From Paenibacillus lacisoli (lineage in GTDB: Bacteria > Bacillota > Bacilli > Paenibacillales > Paenibacillaceae): a stretch of 64,000 nt of DNA. The number at the start of each line of letters is the position of its first letter. Positions within the stretch are counted from its first letter, which is position 1. The position numbers were made by a program, and so were the translations under genes. The notes below the pieces were generated by a model. That model did no database searches. It was given only the letters and a program-made list of their open reading frames with translations, and was not told where the DNA came from. Shown piece after piece: positions 27,771-37,104 of the stretch. The stretch spans positions 1 through 64,000 of the forward strand of contig NZ_JAUQTB010000013.1 in NCBI RefSeq assembly GCF_030580655.1, given 5' to 3'.

Positions 27771-28634
27771 ATGCAGAGCGGCATGCTGGAGGTTAATGGC
27801 ACGAAGCTGTGGCATCTCATGAACGGGCAGGGACTGCCGGTCGTGCTGCTGCACGGTGGACCGGGTTCTTATGATTACATGGAGCCGGTCGCAGAGATGC
27901 TTACACGGGACTACCAGGTGATCCGATATGATCAGCGCGGAAGCTTCCGGTCTGCCAAAAAAGGTCCTTACCATACAGCCATCATGATTAAGGACCTGGA
28001 GCAGCTGCGGATGTCACTGGGTATCGAACGCTGGGTCGTCTGCGGCCATTCCTGGGGTGCTTTTCTTGCACTCGCCTACACAGCCTGTTATGAAGAGCGC
28101 GTAGAGGCTCTGATCTATATGTCAGGAACGGGCATAGACCCGGACTGGCATCAGGATTACCGCGTAAACCGGCTGAAACTTATGCAGGCTGCGGACCGGG
28201 AAGAATATACATATCTACGCTCGACTGTGGAACAATTAAGCGGCAAGGAGCAGGAAAACGCGCTGAATCGCATCCGTTATCTGAGCGCAGGGACGGATTT
28301 GTTTTATCCGGAACGCCGGCACCTGCTGCCCAAAACCGAGAGTCCCTATCTTAACGCGGAAGTGAATGCATCGGTGAACAGCGATACTGCCAATTGGATG
28401 GTCAAGAACGATTTCCGGCTGCAAGTCAGAAAGATCCGGGTGCCGAGTTTGTTCGTCCATGGAGCTGCGGATCCGCGTCCGGCCGGTTATGCGGCCAGGC
28501 TTTCACAGCTCCTGTCCAACAGCAGGATGAAGGTTCTGCCGCAGGCCGGACACTACCCGTGGATTGACCAGCCGGCATTATTGTGTCAGACGCTGCGCGA
28601 TTTTTTGAACAACTACAACTTAGAAAAGAGCTGA
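27771..28634 (+). CDS. Alpha/beta hydrolase, proline iminopeptidase-like
   Basis: A 287-residue cytoplasmic alpha/beta hydrolase. The oxyanion HGGPG motif lies at 28-32, YDQRGS at 53-58, and nucleophile S94 sits in CGHSWGAFLA. The catalytic His is near the end in AGHYPW, and the acid is probably in GAADPRP. HGGPG plus DQRG are typical of the prolyl iminopeptidase group, but many members act on esters or lactones, so the substrate is unknown. AAAGGAGG is well placed before ATG 27771. The TauE/SafE gene follows seven bases after its stop, probably in one operon. Confidence 0.88.
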   Translation: MQSGMLEVNGTKLWHLMNGQGLPVVLLHGGPGSYDYMEPVAEMLTRDYQVIRYDQRGSFRSAKKGPYHTAIMIKDLEQLRMSLGIERWVVCGHSWGAFLALAYTACYEERVEALIYMSGTGIDPDWHQDYRVNRLKLMQAADREEYTYLRSTVEQLSGKEQENALNRIRYLSAGTDLFYPERRHLLPKTESPYLNAEVNASVNSDTANWMVKNDFRLQVRKIRVPSLFVHGAADPRPAGYAARLSQLLSNSRMKVLPQAGHYPWIDQPALLCQTLRDFLNNYNLEKS

Positions 28635-28641
28635 ATAACCT

Positions 28642-29436
28642 ATGCATGATGTTTTTCTGATCCTGGTCGGGCTGTTTGCATCCCTGTGCGGGACCGTGGT
28701 TGGATTAGGCGGCGGATTTATTATGGTGCCATTCCTCGCCCTCGTTTATCCAATGCCGGTCTATCAAATTGTCGGAACGTCCATGGCCGTGCTTGCCATC
28801 AGTTCTATATCCAGTACAGCGGCATTTATCAAGCAGAAAAGGATTGATTACAAAAGCGGTGTCGCTTTTGCACTGGCGATGGTGCCGGGCTCAGTGCTGG
28901 GAGCCATCACGTCGAGCGGCATCAGCAGCCGCGGCTTCTTCATTGCCCTGGGAATCTTCCTCTTCCTTATGGCCCTCTTCCTGCTCATGAAACCGAAGGA
29001 AGGTGCCAAAGGCGGCCTGCTGCGCCCTACCGTTACCCGAACTCTGGTGGATGCTGCCGGTCAGAGGTTCACGTATTCGTTCAACATCCAGACCGGGATC
29101 GGCATCGGCCTGATTGTCGGATTTATCTCCAGTCTGTTCGGTATTGGCGGAGGTTCCATTATGGTGCCGACGATGGTGATGCTGCTGTCCTTCCCTCCGC
29201 ATATTGCGGTGGCGACATCCGCACTGTCCATCCTGATTTCGGCTCTGGCGGGAACCATTTCCCATGCCTGGCTGGGGCATATCGACTGGATCAAGGTGCT
29301 CTGGCTGGCCATCGGTGCGCTGATCGGAAGCCAGCTGGGCGCCAAGGTGGCATCGAGGCTGCCGGCCAAGATCATTTTGCGTGCCTTATCGGTATGTTTG
29401 ATTATTGTAGCTGTGCGGTTAATGTTTAAAGGTTGA
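28642..29436 (+). CDS. TauE/SafE family (TSUP) membrane transporter
   Basis: A 264-residue protein with about eight hydrophobic segments in two homologous halves. Each half opens with the signature glycine-rich motif: GLGGGFIMVP near residue 21 and GIGGGSIMVP near residue 168. The family moves small sulfur-containing or organic anions such as sulfite, sulfoacetate or thiosulfate. The particular substrate cannot be told. It lies directly behind the hydrolase gene and ahead of the htpG promoter. Confidence 0.92.
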   Translation: MHDVFLILVGLFASLCGTVVGLGGGFIMVPFLALVYPMPVYQIVGTSMAVLAISSISSTAAFIKQKRIDYKSGVAFALAMVPGSVLGAITSSGISSRGFFIALGIFLFLMALFLLMKPKEGAKGGLLRPTVTRTLVDAAGQRFTYSFNIQTGIGIGLIVGFISSLFGIGGGSIMVPTMVMLLSFPPHIAVATSALSILISALAGTISHAWLGHIDWIKVLWLAIGALIGSQLGAKVASRLPAKIILRALSVCLIIVAVRLMFKG

Positions 29437-29442
29437 TCTTCA

Positions 29443-29472
29443 TTGACATTCAATTTTGGTTTATGTTATATA
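29443..29472 (+). promoter_or_regulatory. Sigma-A promoter of htpG
   Basis: TTGACA at 29443-29448 is a consensus -35. After 17-18 bases comes TTATAT/TATATA (29466-29472) as -10. The CIRCE element begins eleven bases downstream, so repressor would block the start site. Confidence 0.75.
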
Positions 29473-29482
29473 AAAGTTAGTG

Positions 29483-29509
29483 TTAGCACTCTGATCATTA
29501 GAGTGCTAA
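29483..29509 (+). promoter_or_regulatory. CIRCE element (HrcA operator)
   Basis: TTAGCACTC, nine spacer bases, then GAGTGCTAA: a perfect copy of the CIRCE inverted repeat. It sits between the sigma-A promoter and the htpG start, predicting HrcA repression and heat induction. Confidence 0.97.
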
Positions 29510-29572
29510 ACGTGCGTTATCCATATGAATTGTGATTAACCATACTTAAGGTTTGAAAGGGGAATAACACGC

Positions 29573-31450
29573 ATGGCGACCAAGCAGTTTAAGGCCGAAT
29601 CGAAGCGTCTGCTCGAAATGATGATTAACTCCATTTATACACAGCGGGAAATCTTCCTGCGGGAGCTGATCTCCAACGCCAGTGATGCCATCGACAAGAT
29701 CTACTACAAGGCACTGACGGACGACTCCCTGGTATTCAACAAAGAAGACTATTACATTAAATTATCTGTGAATAAAGAAGGGCGTACGCTCACCATCTCG
29801 GACACAGGAATCGGGATGACCGAAGAGGACCTGGAGAATAATCTGGGTGTCATCGCGAAGAGCGGTTCGCTGGCGTTCAAGAATGAGAACGAGCTGCAGG
29901 ATGGTCACAACATCATCGGTCAATTCGGCGTCGGCTTCTACTCTGCCTTCATGGTTGCCGACCGGGTAACCGTAATCAGTAAGGCGCTGGGCAGTGATAC
30001 CGCGTTCGAATGGACGTCTGAAGGTGCTGAAGGCTATACCATCCAGCCGGCTGTGAAAGACAGCGTGGGTACGGATATTATCCTGCATATCAAAGAGAAT
30101 ACGGAAGAAGATTCCTATGATGAGTATCTGGAAGAGTACCGCTTGAAGGCTATTATCAAAAAATATTCGGACTTCATCCGTTATCCGATCAAAATGGACA
30201 TCATGTCCAACAAGCTGAAGGAAGGAACGGAGAGCGAATATGAGGAGGTCCGCGAAGAGCAGACCGTCAACAGCATGGTCCCGATCTGGCGGAAGAACAA
30301 AAGTGAACTGACGGATGAAGACTACAACAATTTCTACGCCGAAAAGCGTTATGGCTTTGACCAGCCGCTCAAGCATATTCATATCAGTGCGGACGGCGCT
30401 GTAGTCTATAACGCCATCCTGTATATTCCGGAGAAAACGCCGTTTGATTATTACACGAAGGAATATGAGAAAGGGCTGGAGCTCTACTCCAACGGCGTTC
30501 TGATTATGGAGAAATGCGGCGATCTTCTGCCCGATTACTTCAGCTTCGTCAAAGGGATGGTGGATTCCGAGGACCTGTCTCTGAACATCTCCCGTGAAAT
30601 GCTGCAGCATGACCGTCAGCTGACGCTGATTGCGAAGAATATCAAGAACAAGATCAAGAGCCAGCTGCAGAGCATGCTGAAGGATGAACGCGAGCAGTAC
30701 GAGCAGTTCTACAGCTCCTTTGCCCGCCAGCTCAAGTTCGGTATCTATAACGACTATGGCATGAACAAGGATATGCTGCAGGATCTGCTTATGTTCTACT
30801 CCTCCAAGGAGCAGAAGCTGGTTACCCTGGATGAGTATGTATCCCGCATGCCGGAAGACCAAAAGTATATCTACTACGCCGCCGGTGGATCGGTAGAGCG
30901 GATCAATAAGCTGCCGCAGACGGAGATGGTGAAGGACAAGGGCTACGAGATCCTGTACTTTACCGATGACGTGGATGAGTTCGCGATCAAAATGCTGATG
31001 AGCTACAAGGAGAAAGAATTTAAATCTGTATCCAGCGGCGACCTCGGCATCGAGAACGAAGCAGACCAGGTATCCGAAGAGGAAGAGAACGAGAACAAGG
31101 CACTGTTCGAGGCCATGCAGGAATTGCTTGGCGGCAAAGTGAAGAGCGTCAGAGCTTCCAAGCGTCTGAAAAGCCATCCGGTGTGCCTGACAGCCGAAGG
31201 TGATCTGACGATCGAGATGGAGAAAATTCTGCAGCAGATGCCGGATAATCCGGGTGTTCAAGCTGACAAGGTGCTGGAGATTAACCTGCAGCATGAAGTG
31301 TTCCAGTCTCTGAAAAAAGCTTACGAGCAGGATCGTGAGAAGCTGCAGCTCTATACGGGTCTTCTGTACAACCAGTCCTTGCTCATTGAAGGTTTGCCGA
31401 TTCAGGATCCGGTGGAATTCACGAACAGCATCTGCAAGGTTATGGTCTAA
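29573..31450 (+). CDS. htpG: Molecular chaperone HtpG (Hsp90)
   Basis: A 625-residue bacterial Hsp90 with the normal three-domain length. The N-terminal GHKL ATPase shows [22 protein letters not shown] and [11 protein letters not shown]. The middle domain has [13 protein letters not shown], and the C-terminal dimerisation domain is complete. It is an ATP-dependent cytoplasmic chaperone for late folding of client proteins. AAAGGGG precedes the ATG. The upstream CIRCE places it in the HrcA regulon together with groESL/dnaK-type genes, unlike Bacillus subtilis, where htpG is not under CIRCE. Confidence 0.98.
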   Translation: MATKQFKAESKRLLEMMINSIYTQREIFLRELISNASDAIDKIYYKALTDDSLVFNKEDYYIKLSVNKEGRTLTISDTGIGMTEEDLENNLGVIAKSGSLAFKNENELQDGHNIIGQFGVGFYSAFMVADRVTVISKALGSDTAFEWTSEGAEGYTIQPAVKDSVGTDIILHIKENTEEDSYDEYLEEYRLKAIIKKYSDFIRYPIKMDIMSNKLKEGTESEYEEVREEQTVNSMVPIWRKNKSELTDEDYNNFYAEKRYGFDQPLKHIHISADGAVVYNAILYIPEKTPFDYYTKEYEKGLELYSNGVLIMEKCGDLLPDYFSFVKGMVDSEDLSLNISREMLQHDRQLTLIAKNIKNKIKSQLQSMLKDEREQYEQFYSSFARQLKFGIYNDYGMNKDMLQDLLMFYSSKEQKLVTLDEYVSRMPEDQKYIYYAAGGSVERINKLPQTEMVKDKGYEILYFTDDVDEFAIKMLMSYKEKEFKSVSSGDLGIENEADQVSEEEENENKALFEAMQELLGGKVKSVRASKRLKSHPVCLTAEGDLTIEMEKILQQMPDNPGVQADKVLEINLQHEVFQSLKKAYEQDREKLQLYTGLLYNQSLLIEGLPIQDPVEFTNSICKVMV

Positions 31451-31470
31451 ACGAAATAAGGATTTCTTCA

Positions 31471-31516
31471 AAAAGGGTGTTCCGCAGCCGCAATGGCAGC
31501 AGGAACACCCTTTTTG
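31471..31516. terminator. Bidirectional terminator between htpG and the SNF2 gene
   Basis: AAAGGGTGTTCC pairs with GGAACACCCTTT around a loop with a further GC-containing pairing. Both strands end in runs of T, so it serves htpG from the left and the SNF2 helicase gene from the right. Confidence 0.88.
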
Positions 31517-31529
31517 CTGTTACATAATT

Positions 31530-34490
31530 TTATTCCCAATTTCGCCGCAGCGTGATCAGGTCCTTCAAGTCCTCCGTGGACAGCTCGGTAATCCAGCCTT
31601 CGGTACTGGAGATGATGTTATCGCTCAGCTGCTGTTTGTTCTCCAGCATTTCATCAATCCGTTCCTCGAGCGTGCCGAGCGCAATGAATTTGTGCACCTG
31701 CACGTCCTTCGTCTGTCCCATCCGGTATGCGCGGTCGGTTGCCTGGTTCTCTACCGCCGGATTCCACCAGCGGTCAAAGTGGAAGACATGATTCGCCGCC
31801 GTCAGGTTGAGGCCGACTCCGCCTGCCTTGATGGACAGGATGAAGATGGACGGCTGCTCTGCGGCAGGCAGGGTCTGAGACTGGAACTGCTCAATCATGC
31901 GGTCCCGTGCGGACTTGGAGATGCCGCCGTGCAGGTAGAGCACCGGCTCTCCCAGCTCCTGGCTGAGCACCTCCTGGAGCATCTCGCCCATCCCGATATA
32001 TTGGGTGAAGATCAGGCAGCGCTCGCCCTCTTCGCGCAGCTCGCGTACCATGGCGAGCAGCCGTTCCAGCTTGGACGAACGGCCGACGAGCGAGCGGTTC
32101 ACGGCCTGCAGCTCCTCATCCGTTTCCGGCACATCCGCAGATTCCTTGGTCAGCAGCACCGGGTGATCACACAGCTGCTTCAGCTTGGTCAGCGCGGAGA
32201 GGATCGCGCCTTTGCGCTGCATCCCCTGCAGCTCCTTCACCTGGGTCATCAGCTCCTGTACCGTCTGATCATACAGGGCGCTCTGCTCCGGTGTCAGGCT
32301 GACATAGGTTTTCATCTCGTTCTTCTCCGGCAGGTCGAGCTGAATGTTCGGATCCTTCTTCTTGCGCCGCAGCATGAACGGCTGAACCAGCTTCTGCAGA
32401 TCCCGGATCCGCTGCTCATCGCGCTCCTGTTCAATAGCGGTGCCGAAGCGATTCTGGAAGGCCCGCATACTTCCGAGATAGCCGGGGTTCATAAAGTCAT
32501 ACAACGACCACAGCTCGGCCAGCCGGTTCTCGATCGGTGTACCGGTCAGAGCGATCCGGTGCACAGTCGGCAGGCTGCGGACCGCCATCGACTGCTTGGT
32601 CTGGGCGTTCTTGATATTCTGGGCTTCATCGAGGCAGATGGCCGTCCATTCATACAGGGCCAGCTCCTCCAAATCCAGGGTAGCGGTAGCATAGGAGGTC
32701 AGAATGACATCCACTTCTTCTGTAAACTGCCGGAACGCCTCGCCATGATGACGGCGGCTGCCGTAATGCAGACCTACCCGCAGGGTAGGGGCAAAGCGGT
32801 TCATCTCCTTCTGCCAGTTGCCGAGCACCGAGGTCGGGCAGATGAGCAGTGCGGGCATCCGGGAACCGGCCTCGCTGTGCTCCGATCCCTGAACATGCAG
32901 CAGATACGTAATAAATTGAATCGTCTTGCCAAGCCCCATATCATCGGCAAGACAGGCGCCGAGCCCAAAGCGGCGCATGAAGGCCAGCCAGGTGAATCCT
33001 TCCTGCTGATAACTGCGCAGGGTGGCATGAAGCTCTTCCGGCACCTGCAGCGGGGGCAGATCCTTCTGCTGACGCAGCTTGCCGATCAGCGCCAGCAGGT
33101 GTTCGTTCAGCTCGACCTCGAGCTGGACCTGATCGCGTTCGTCTTCTTCTTCCTCATCGACTTCGCCATCTTCGGCTTCGTCCCGCGCCTTCAGCAGATG
33201 CAGATGCAGCACGTCCTGGAAGGACAGTCCCTTGCTGCGGTCTACCCCGTCCATGGCGCGGCGGATCTGCGCCAGCAGCACCGGATCCAGCGGAATCCAT
33301 TGACCGCGGAAGCGAACGAGCCGCTCGTTGCGGTCCACGAGCGCCAGGAACTCCTCCTCGCTCAGGTCGACATCGCCGATGGCAATCCGCCAGTCGAAGG
33401 CAATGAGCGAGTTCAGCCCGAACAGCGATTCTCCGCTCTGCTGCTGTTCGGCGGCTTCCTCTGCCTGCACTTTGGCACGCAGGCGGGGTTTCTTGCGGCT
33501 GGCGGATTCCCACCAGGCTGGCAGCAGCACCTGCCAGCCCAGGTCCAGCAGCCGCCGGCTGTCGGATGTAAGGAACTGCCAGGCCGCTTCATGATCCAGC
33601 GGCCGCGATAGGACATCCTCCTGCAGCCCGGCCCAGCGCTCGCGCGGCAGGCCGGCTCGCAGCCGCTCCAGCCAGCCGCTGGAGCGCTCCACAATCGAGG
33701 CCGACCAGCTGTCCGGCCACGATCCGGCGGCTTCGCCGCTGGCCGCCAGGTGCACCGGGACCAGATGGACAGGGTCCAGCTTGTCCTGGAGCACCAGCTG
33801 CAGGCGCCAGGCGGGCTCTTCCTCGCCCGGCTCGAGCAGCTGGAGCAGCGGCCGGAACGGCGCGGTGTCGGCTTTCCAGCCCAGCTCGACGAGCCAGGTC
33901 TTCGCGTCCAGCCCGGCCAGACGCGGGTTGCGGCCTGCGAATAGCTGCGGATATTCGCGCCGCAGGTCGGCAGCTTCGGCCTCGGTACCGTAATGGCGCT
34001 GGAAGACCGCGGCGGAATACGCTGCGGTCAGGCCGGCCATCAGGTCGATATCCTCGCTCAGCTGCCGAAGCTGGCTCTTGACCGGCCAATCGAGCCGGTC
34101 TTCATCCCAGAGCCACTGCAGCTTGCCTTCACGGAAGGCCTTGAAGCTGGGGATGTAGTGGCGCTGGTTGATGCTCTCTGCCAGGGGCGGAGCGGCAGCG
34201 AGCAGAGGCTCAGTGGCCTCATCCCAAGTCCAGGACAAGTGCGCGAGTAAGGCCGGTTCAGCAAGGAACGGGATCACCTGCTCGGCAGGAAGAACGGCCA
34301 GCTCCATCTCCTCTACCTGCTGCAGCTCCAGCTCGGTGCCATAAAAGGAAGGCGCATGCCAGGCAAACAGCCGCTGTTTGAGCTGCAGGCCGGGCACAGG
34401 CCGTCCGTCCGGCAGCGACCCGTAAACCAGGGCATCCCCGTAAGATGTCAGGAACAGGCCGATCGTAATATCGTTAACATATGGATTCAT
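31530..34490 (-). CDS. SNF2-family DNA-dependent ATPase (DEAD/DEAH-like helicase)
   Basis: A 986-residue SWI/SNF-type ATPase. An N-terminal ~470 residues typical of bacterial SNF2 proteins is followed by an acidic stretch (DEAEDGEVDEEEEDERD). The helicase core has Walker A DDMGLGKT near residue 515, the DEAQ box in CLDEAQNIKN, LTGTPIENR, and motifs V and VI in the second lobe (QATDRAYRMGQTKDVQV). Such proteins translocate on DNA and remodel protein-DNA or transcription complexes. It overlaps the preceding SWIM gene by four bases (ATGA), forming the common SWIM-SNF2 pair. Confidence 0.94.
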   Translation of the reverse strand: MNPYVNDITIGLFLTSYGDALVYGSLPDGRPVPGLQLKQRLFAWHAPSFYGTELELQQVEEMELAVLPAEQVIPFLAEPALLAHLSWTWDEATEPLLAAAPPLAESINQRHYIPSFKAFREGKLQWLWDEDRLDWPVKSQLRQLSEDIDLMAGLTAAYSAAVFQRHYGTEAEAADLRREYPQLFAGRNPRLAGLDAKTWLVELGWKADTAPFRPLLQLLEPGEEEPAWRLQLVLQDKLDPVHLVPVHLAASGEAAGSWPDSWSASIVERSSGWLERLRAGLPRERWAGLQEDVLSRPLDHEAAWQFLTSDSRRLLDLGWQVLLPAWWESASRKKPRLRAKVQAEEAAEQQQSGESLFGLNSLIAFDWRIAIGDVDLSEEEFLALVDRNERLVRFRGQWIPLDPVLLAQIRRAMDGVDRSKGLSFQDVLHLHLLKARDEAEDGEVDEEEEDERDQVQLEVELNEHLLALIGKLRQQKDLPPLQVPEELHATLRSYQQEGFTWLAFMRRFGLGACLADDMGLGKTIQFITYLLHVQGSEHSEAGSRMPALLICPTSVLGNWQKEMNRFAPTLRVGLHYGSRRHHGEAFRQFTEEVDVILTSYATATLDLEELALYEWTAICLDEAQNIKNAQTKQSMAVRSLPTVHRIALTGTPIENRLAELWSLYDFMNPGYLGSMRAFQNRFGTAIEQERDEQRIRDLQKLVQPFMLRRKKKDPNIQLDLPEKNEMKTYVSLTPEQSALYDQTVQELMTQVKELQGMQRKGAILSALTKLKQLCDHPVLLTKESADVPETDEELQAVNRSLVGRSSKLERLLAMVRELREEGERCLIFTQYIGMGEMLQEVLSQELGEPVLYLHGGISKSARDRMIEQFQSQTLPAAEQPSIFILSIKAGGVGLNLTAANHVFHFDRWWNPAVENQATDRAYRMGQTKDVQVHKFIALGTLEERIDEMLENKQQLSDNIISSTEGWITELSTEDLKDLITLRRNWE

Positions 34491-36265
34491 GACAGCAGCT
34501 TCCCTTTCCGAATTTCCTCCTGCAGTGCGCGCAGACGGCTGTGGCGAACAGCAAAGCCTTCTATATAGGCGTCCCAGCGCTCCTGCTGCTTGAGCTTCTT
34601 GTACAGCTTGGCCAGCCGCTTTAGCAGCTTGACCGCCGATTTGTAGCTGCTGCGGTTCTTCTGCAGGACATATCGTTCCACAGCTTGATGATAAAAGGGC
34701 AGCAGCAGTTCAGGGGCTTCTTTCTCCAGCGGCTGCAGCTCCGTTACACGGTATTCCAGCGGTTCCTTGCCCGCGCTCAGCTGGTAATCCATCCATTCCC
34801 GCCAGCGCCCTCGAGCCAGGAGCAGCTCCTGGTAGATGGTGGCGGTGGACGGCAGCATGCCGCGCAGCGCCGACCACATTAAAGCTTCAGCGCCGGGAAC
34901 CTGCTCGGCGCAGATCAGCCATTGTGCGGTATATTCCTTCAGCTGTCCGGACCGTACGCCGGACAGGAGCGGCGCAATTCCTTCCAGCCAAGCGGGCAGG
35001 CGGGACCAAGCCTGATTCTCAGCCAGCCTGCGGGTGAACGGGAGCAGCTGCTCCGGTGGAAACCGGAGGGAGTGGGTGCGGTCAGCAGTCTGCAGCTCGG
35101 CCAGCGCCAAATCATCCTCGTCAAGGTAGAAATGCATCCAGGCAGCAGCCAGGTGCAGCGGCAGACGGGCTGAAGCGGGCACTTCTTCGAGAGAAGATCC
35201 GGCCTGCTGCAGCTTGTCCAGCTCCTCCCGGTACAGCGGTTTCCCATGAACGCGCGGTGAAATCCAGAACTGCCAGATTCCATAGTAAATGGACGGGTAG
35301 TACTCGAGCTGACGGTACTGGGACAGCATCTGATCGCGGAGATCGTCCAGCGTTTCCTGAATGCGGGCCCCGACCAGAGAGCTGTTATTGGTCACAGGAC
35401 TTTCCGCTTCGGCAACCGGGTGCTTCAGGGCCGCTTCCATATCTACGGCAGCATCCAATCCTTCCTGGAGCAGGCCGTCAATGGCTGTCTTGATCTCGTC
35501 AGCCGCCATCTGGGTATGGTACCCCATATAGGTGCTGCCGGGCGTTCCCGCGGGACGCTGCCGGGGGACCAGCCGGCCCAGCAGAAACAGCCGGATGTGC
35601 AGCTGGTACAGCTGCTCCATCCCGCCGGAGAGCGGGGGTTTGATCGCCATCAGCGAGTTCAGTGCACTCTCGGTGAAATAAGTATTGCTGCTGCCGACCC
35701 CGGCTGCGTCAATGCAGCGCTGGAACAGCTCGTGCCAGGCAGCAATCGGCCGCTCCGGGAGGGACTCGGCCAGCACTTTAAACTGCACGAATAGGGCCGC
35801 CTTGCTGTGCAGAGCGGACACCGGTGCTTGGGAGCCGGCGCCAGTTCCTGCAGCAGGAGCGGCTTTGCCTGCAGTCATTCCGCTTCGTGCAGCCAAGCCT
35901 GGTTTGCCGGCGGATTGGAACAGCGCTGTTGAATTCACATTGACGATGGAAGTCACGGGGCGGTTCTGCCGGTCGGCGTATTCCATCAGAACAGCCGCTA
36001 TATGCTTGCAGTTCTGTTGAATCGGACAAGCGCAGCGGCTTTCGGGCAGCTCATCCAGATTCAGCACCACGTTATAATCCTCGCTGCCTTGCACAACAGC
36101 CTGAATTTGGCCGGCATCAGGCATGGAGAACTGCCGGACCCGGCCCTGTTTGAAATATTGAAACCCCCGTTTTATAGTAAGGTCATTGATCGCGGCGGCG
36201 GTATCCTGCAGCAGGGCACGCCACTGCGAATCATCCATCATATAGATTGGCAGCATGAATGTCAT
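34487..36265 (-). CDS. SWIM zinc finger protein
   Basis: A 592-residue protein with a SWIM zinc finger near residues 70-95. It is seen as C-A-C-P-I-Q-Q-N-C-K-H, the CxCx(n)CxH pattern that binds zinc and is thought to mediate DNA or protein contact. The long remainder is helical with TPR-like stretches (LAKLYKKLKQQERWDAYIEGF). It is translationally coupled to the SNF2 ATPase downstream. The start is uncertain: ATG 36265 has AGGAGA only two or three bases away, whereas ATG 36256 has a spacing of about 12. The frame upstream of these is not protein-like. Confidence 0.87.
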   Translation of the reverse strand: MTFMLPIYMMDDSQWRALLQDTAAAINDLTIKRGFQYFKQGRVRQFSMPDAGQIQAVVQGSEDYNVVLNLDELPESRCACPIQQNCKHIAAVLMEYADRQNRPVTSIVNVNSTALFQSAGKPGLAARSGMTAGKAAPAAGTGAGSQAPVSALHSKAALFVQFKVLAESLPERPIAAWHELFQRCIDAAGVGSSNTYFTESALNSLMAIKPPLSGGMEQLYQLHIRLFLLGRLVPRQRPAGTPGSTYMGYHTQMAADEIKTAIDGLLQEGLDAAVDMEAALKHPVAEAESPVTNNSSLVGARIQETLDDLRDQMLSQYRQLEYYPSIYYGIWQFWISPRVHGKPLYREELDKLQQAGSSLEEVPASARLPLHLAAAWMHFYLDEDDLALAELQTADRTHSLRFPPEQLLPFTRRLAENQAWSRLPAWLEGIAPLLSGVRSGQLKEYTAQWLICAEQVPGAEALMWSALRGMLPSTATIYQELLLARGRWREWMDYQLSAGKEPLEYRVTELQPLEKEAPELLLPFYHQAVERYVLQKNRSSYKSAVKLLKRLAKLYKKLKQQERWDAYIEGFAVRHSRLRALQEEIRKGKLLS

Positions 36266-36334
36266 CGTCTCCTGACCTGATTGGTAAATCTGATTAGATG
36301 GAACTTTATTAATGAGTTTATTATAACAAATATA

Positions 36335-36348
36335 CGAATGTATGTTGG
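36335..36348. promoter_or_regulatory. LexA-box-like palindrome
   Basis: CGAATGTATGTTGG resembles the Gram-positive LexA operator CGAACN4GTTCG with two mismatches, in the 119-base divergent gap between the SWIM and MsrA genes. It is a weak candidate. Confidence 0.2.
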
Positions 36349-36384
36349 TATTTTGGTCTATCCAGCATGAACAGGGGGGAAACG

Positions 36385-36981
36385 ATGAACACCGAAGATC
36401 ATGCAGTACTGCAGCCGAAGCTGGCCGTGTTCGGTATGGGCTGCTTCTGGGGACCAGAGGCCCGGTTCGGAGCACTGCCCGGCGTCATAGGCACGAAGAC
36501 AGGGTATGCCGGTGGAACGGCCCCCGCTCCCCGATACCGCTGTCTGGGCGATCATTCGGAATGTGTCAGGGTCGAATATGACCCTCAGCGGCTAAGCTAT
36601 GAGGAACTGCTGGAGCTGTTCTGGAACCATCACCAGCCTGCTGTGATTAACAATTATAAAGGAAGACAGTACCGGTCGCTGATCCTGTGTTTTGATGAAG
36701 AGCAGCGGTGTACCGCTATGGAGGCTGCCCGGAGGCATCATAGCGGTACAGACCGCAGTGCCACAGAGATTGCGATGCTTACCGAGTTTTATCCCGCTGA
36801 AGAACGCCATCAGAAATATTATCTGCAGCGGCGGCCGGAGTATCTGCGCAAGCTTCAATCGGTCGTACCGCCGTCCTGTGACTGGTGGGACAATACGCTG
36901 GCCGCCCGGCTCAATGCAGCTGCCAGAGGACATATTGAATTTCCCGCCTATGGGCCGGATTCAGTCTTCATATCATCATGA
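36385..36981 (+). CDS. Peptide methionine-S-sulfoxide reductase, MsrA family (divergent)
   Basis: A 198-residue protein of the MsrA family, which reduces methionine-S-sulfoxide in proteins. The active-site motif is GCFWG with Cys20, preceded by AVFGM. GYAGGT and the Tyr/Asp/Glu environment of the family are present, with GDHSECVRVEYDP in place of the usual GHAEVV motif. The C-terminal part (VPPSCDWWDNTLAAR) is unusual and lacks the common recycling-cysteine tail of MsrA-MsrB types. ATG 36385 is used because AGGGGGG lies six bases before it; an in-frame ATG at 36367 is possible but has no site. Confidence 0.85.
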   Translation: MNTEDHAVLQPKLAVFGMGCFWGPEARFGALPGVIGTKTGYAGGTAPAPRYRCLGDHSECVRVEYDPQRLSYEELLELFWNHHQPAVINNYKGRQYRSLILCFDEEQRCTAMEAARRHHSGTDRSATEIAMLTEFYPAEERHQKYYLQRRPEYLRKLQSVVPPSCDWWDNTLAARLNAAARGHIEFPAYGPDSVFISS

Positions 36982-37104
36982 TGAACTACTGAAGAAGGGA
37001 GACTAACCACATGAGAAGATAAAGGGGTGGACAGGGCTGCGAAGCAAAAAAGGTTAGAATTATAAAATTAGAAAATGCAGATTGGTTGGGAGGAGCATAA
37101 GAGA

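Noticed and set aside
29762..31471. A 569-codon minus-strand frame opposite htpG
   Set aside because: It is a shadow of the conserved htpG frame, without family motifs or its own start signals.
31335..33611. A 758-codon plus-strand frame opposite the SNF2 gene
   Set aside because: It is the antisense image of a GC-rich coding region. The minus strand carries all helicase motifs and a coupled partner, and the plus frame shows no domain and no ribosome binding site.
36997..37025. AAGGGAG followed by ATG and a stop after two codons, behind the MsrA gene
   Set aside because: It may be a vestigial start, but no coding remnant follows, so no gene is called.
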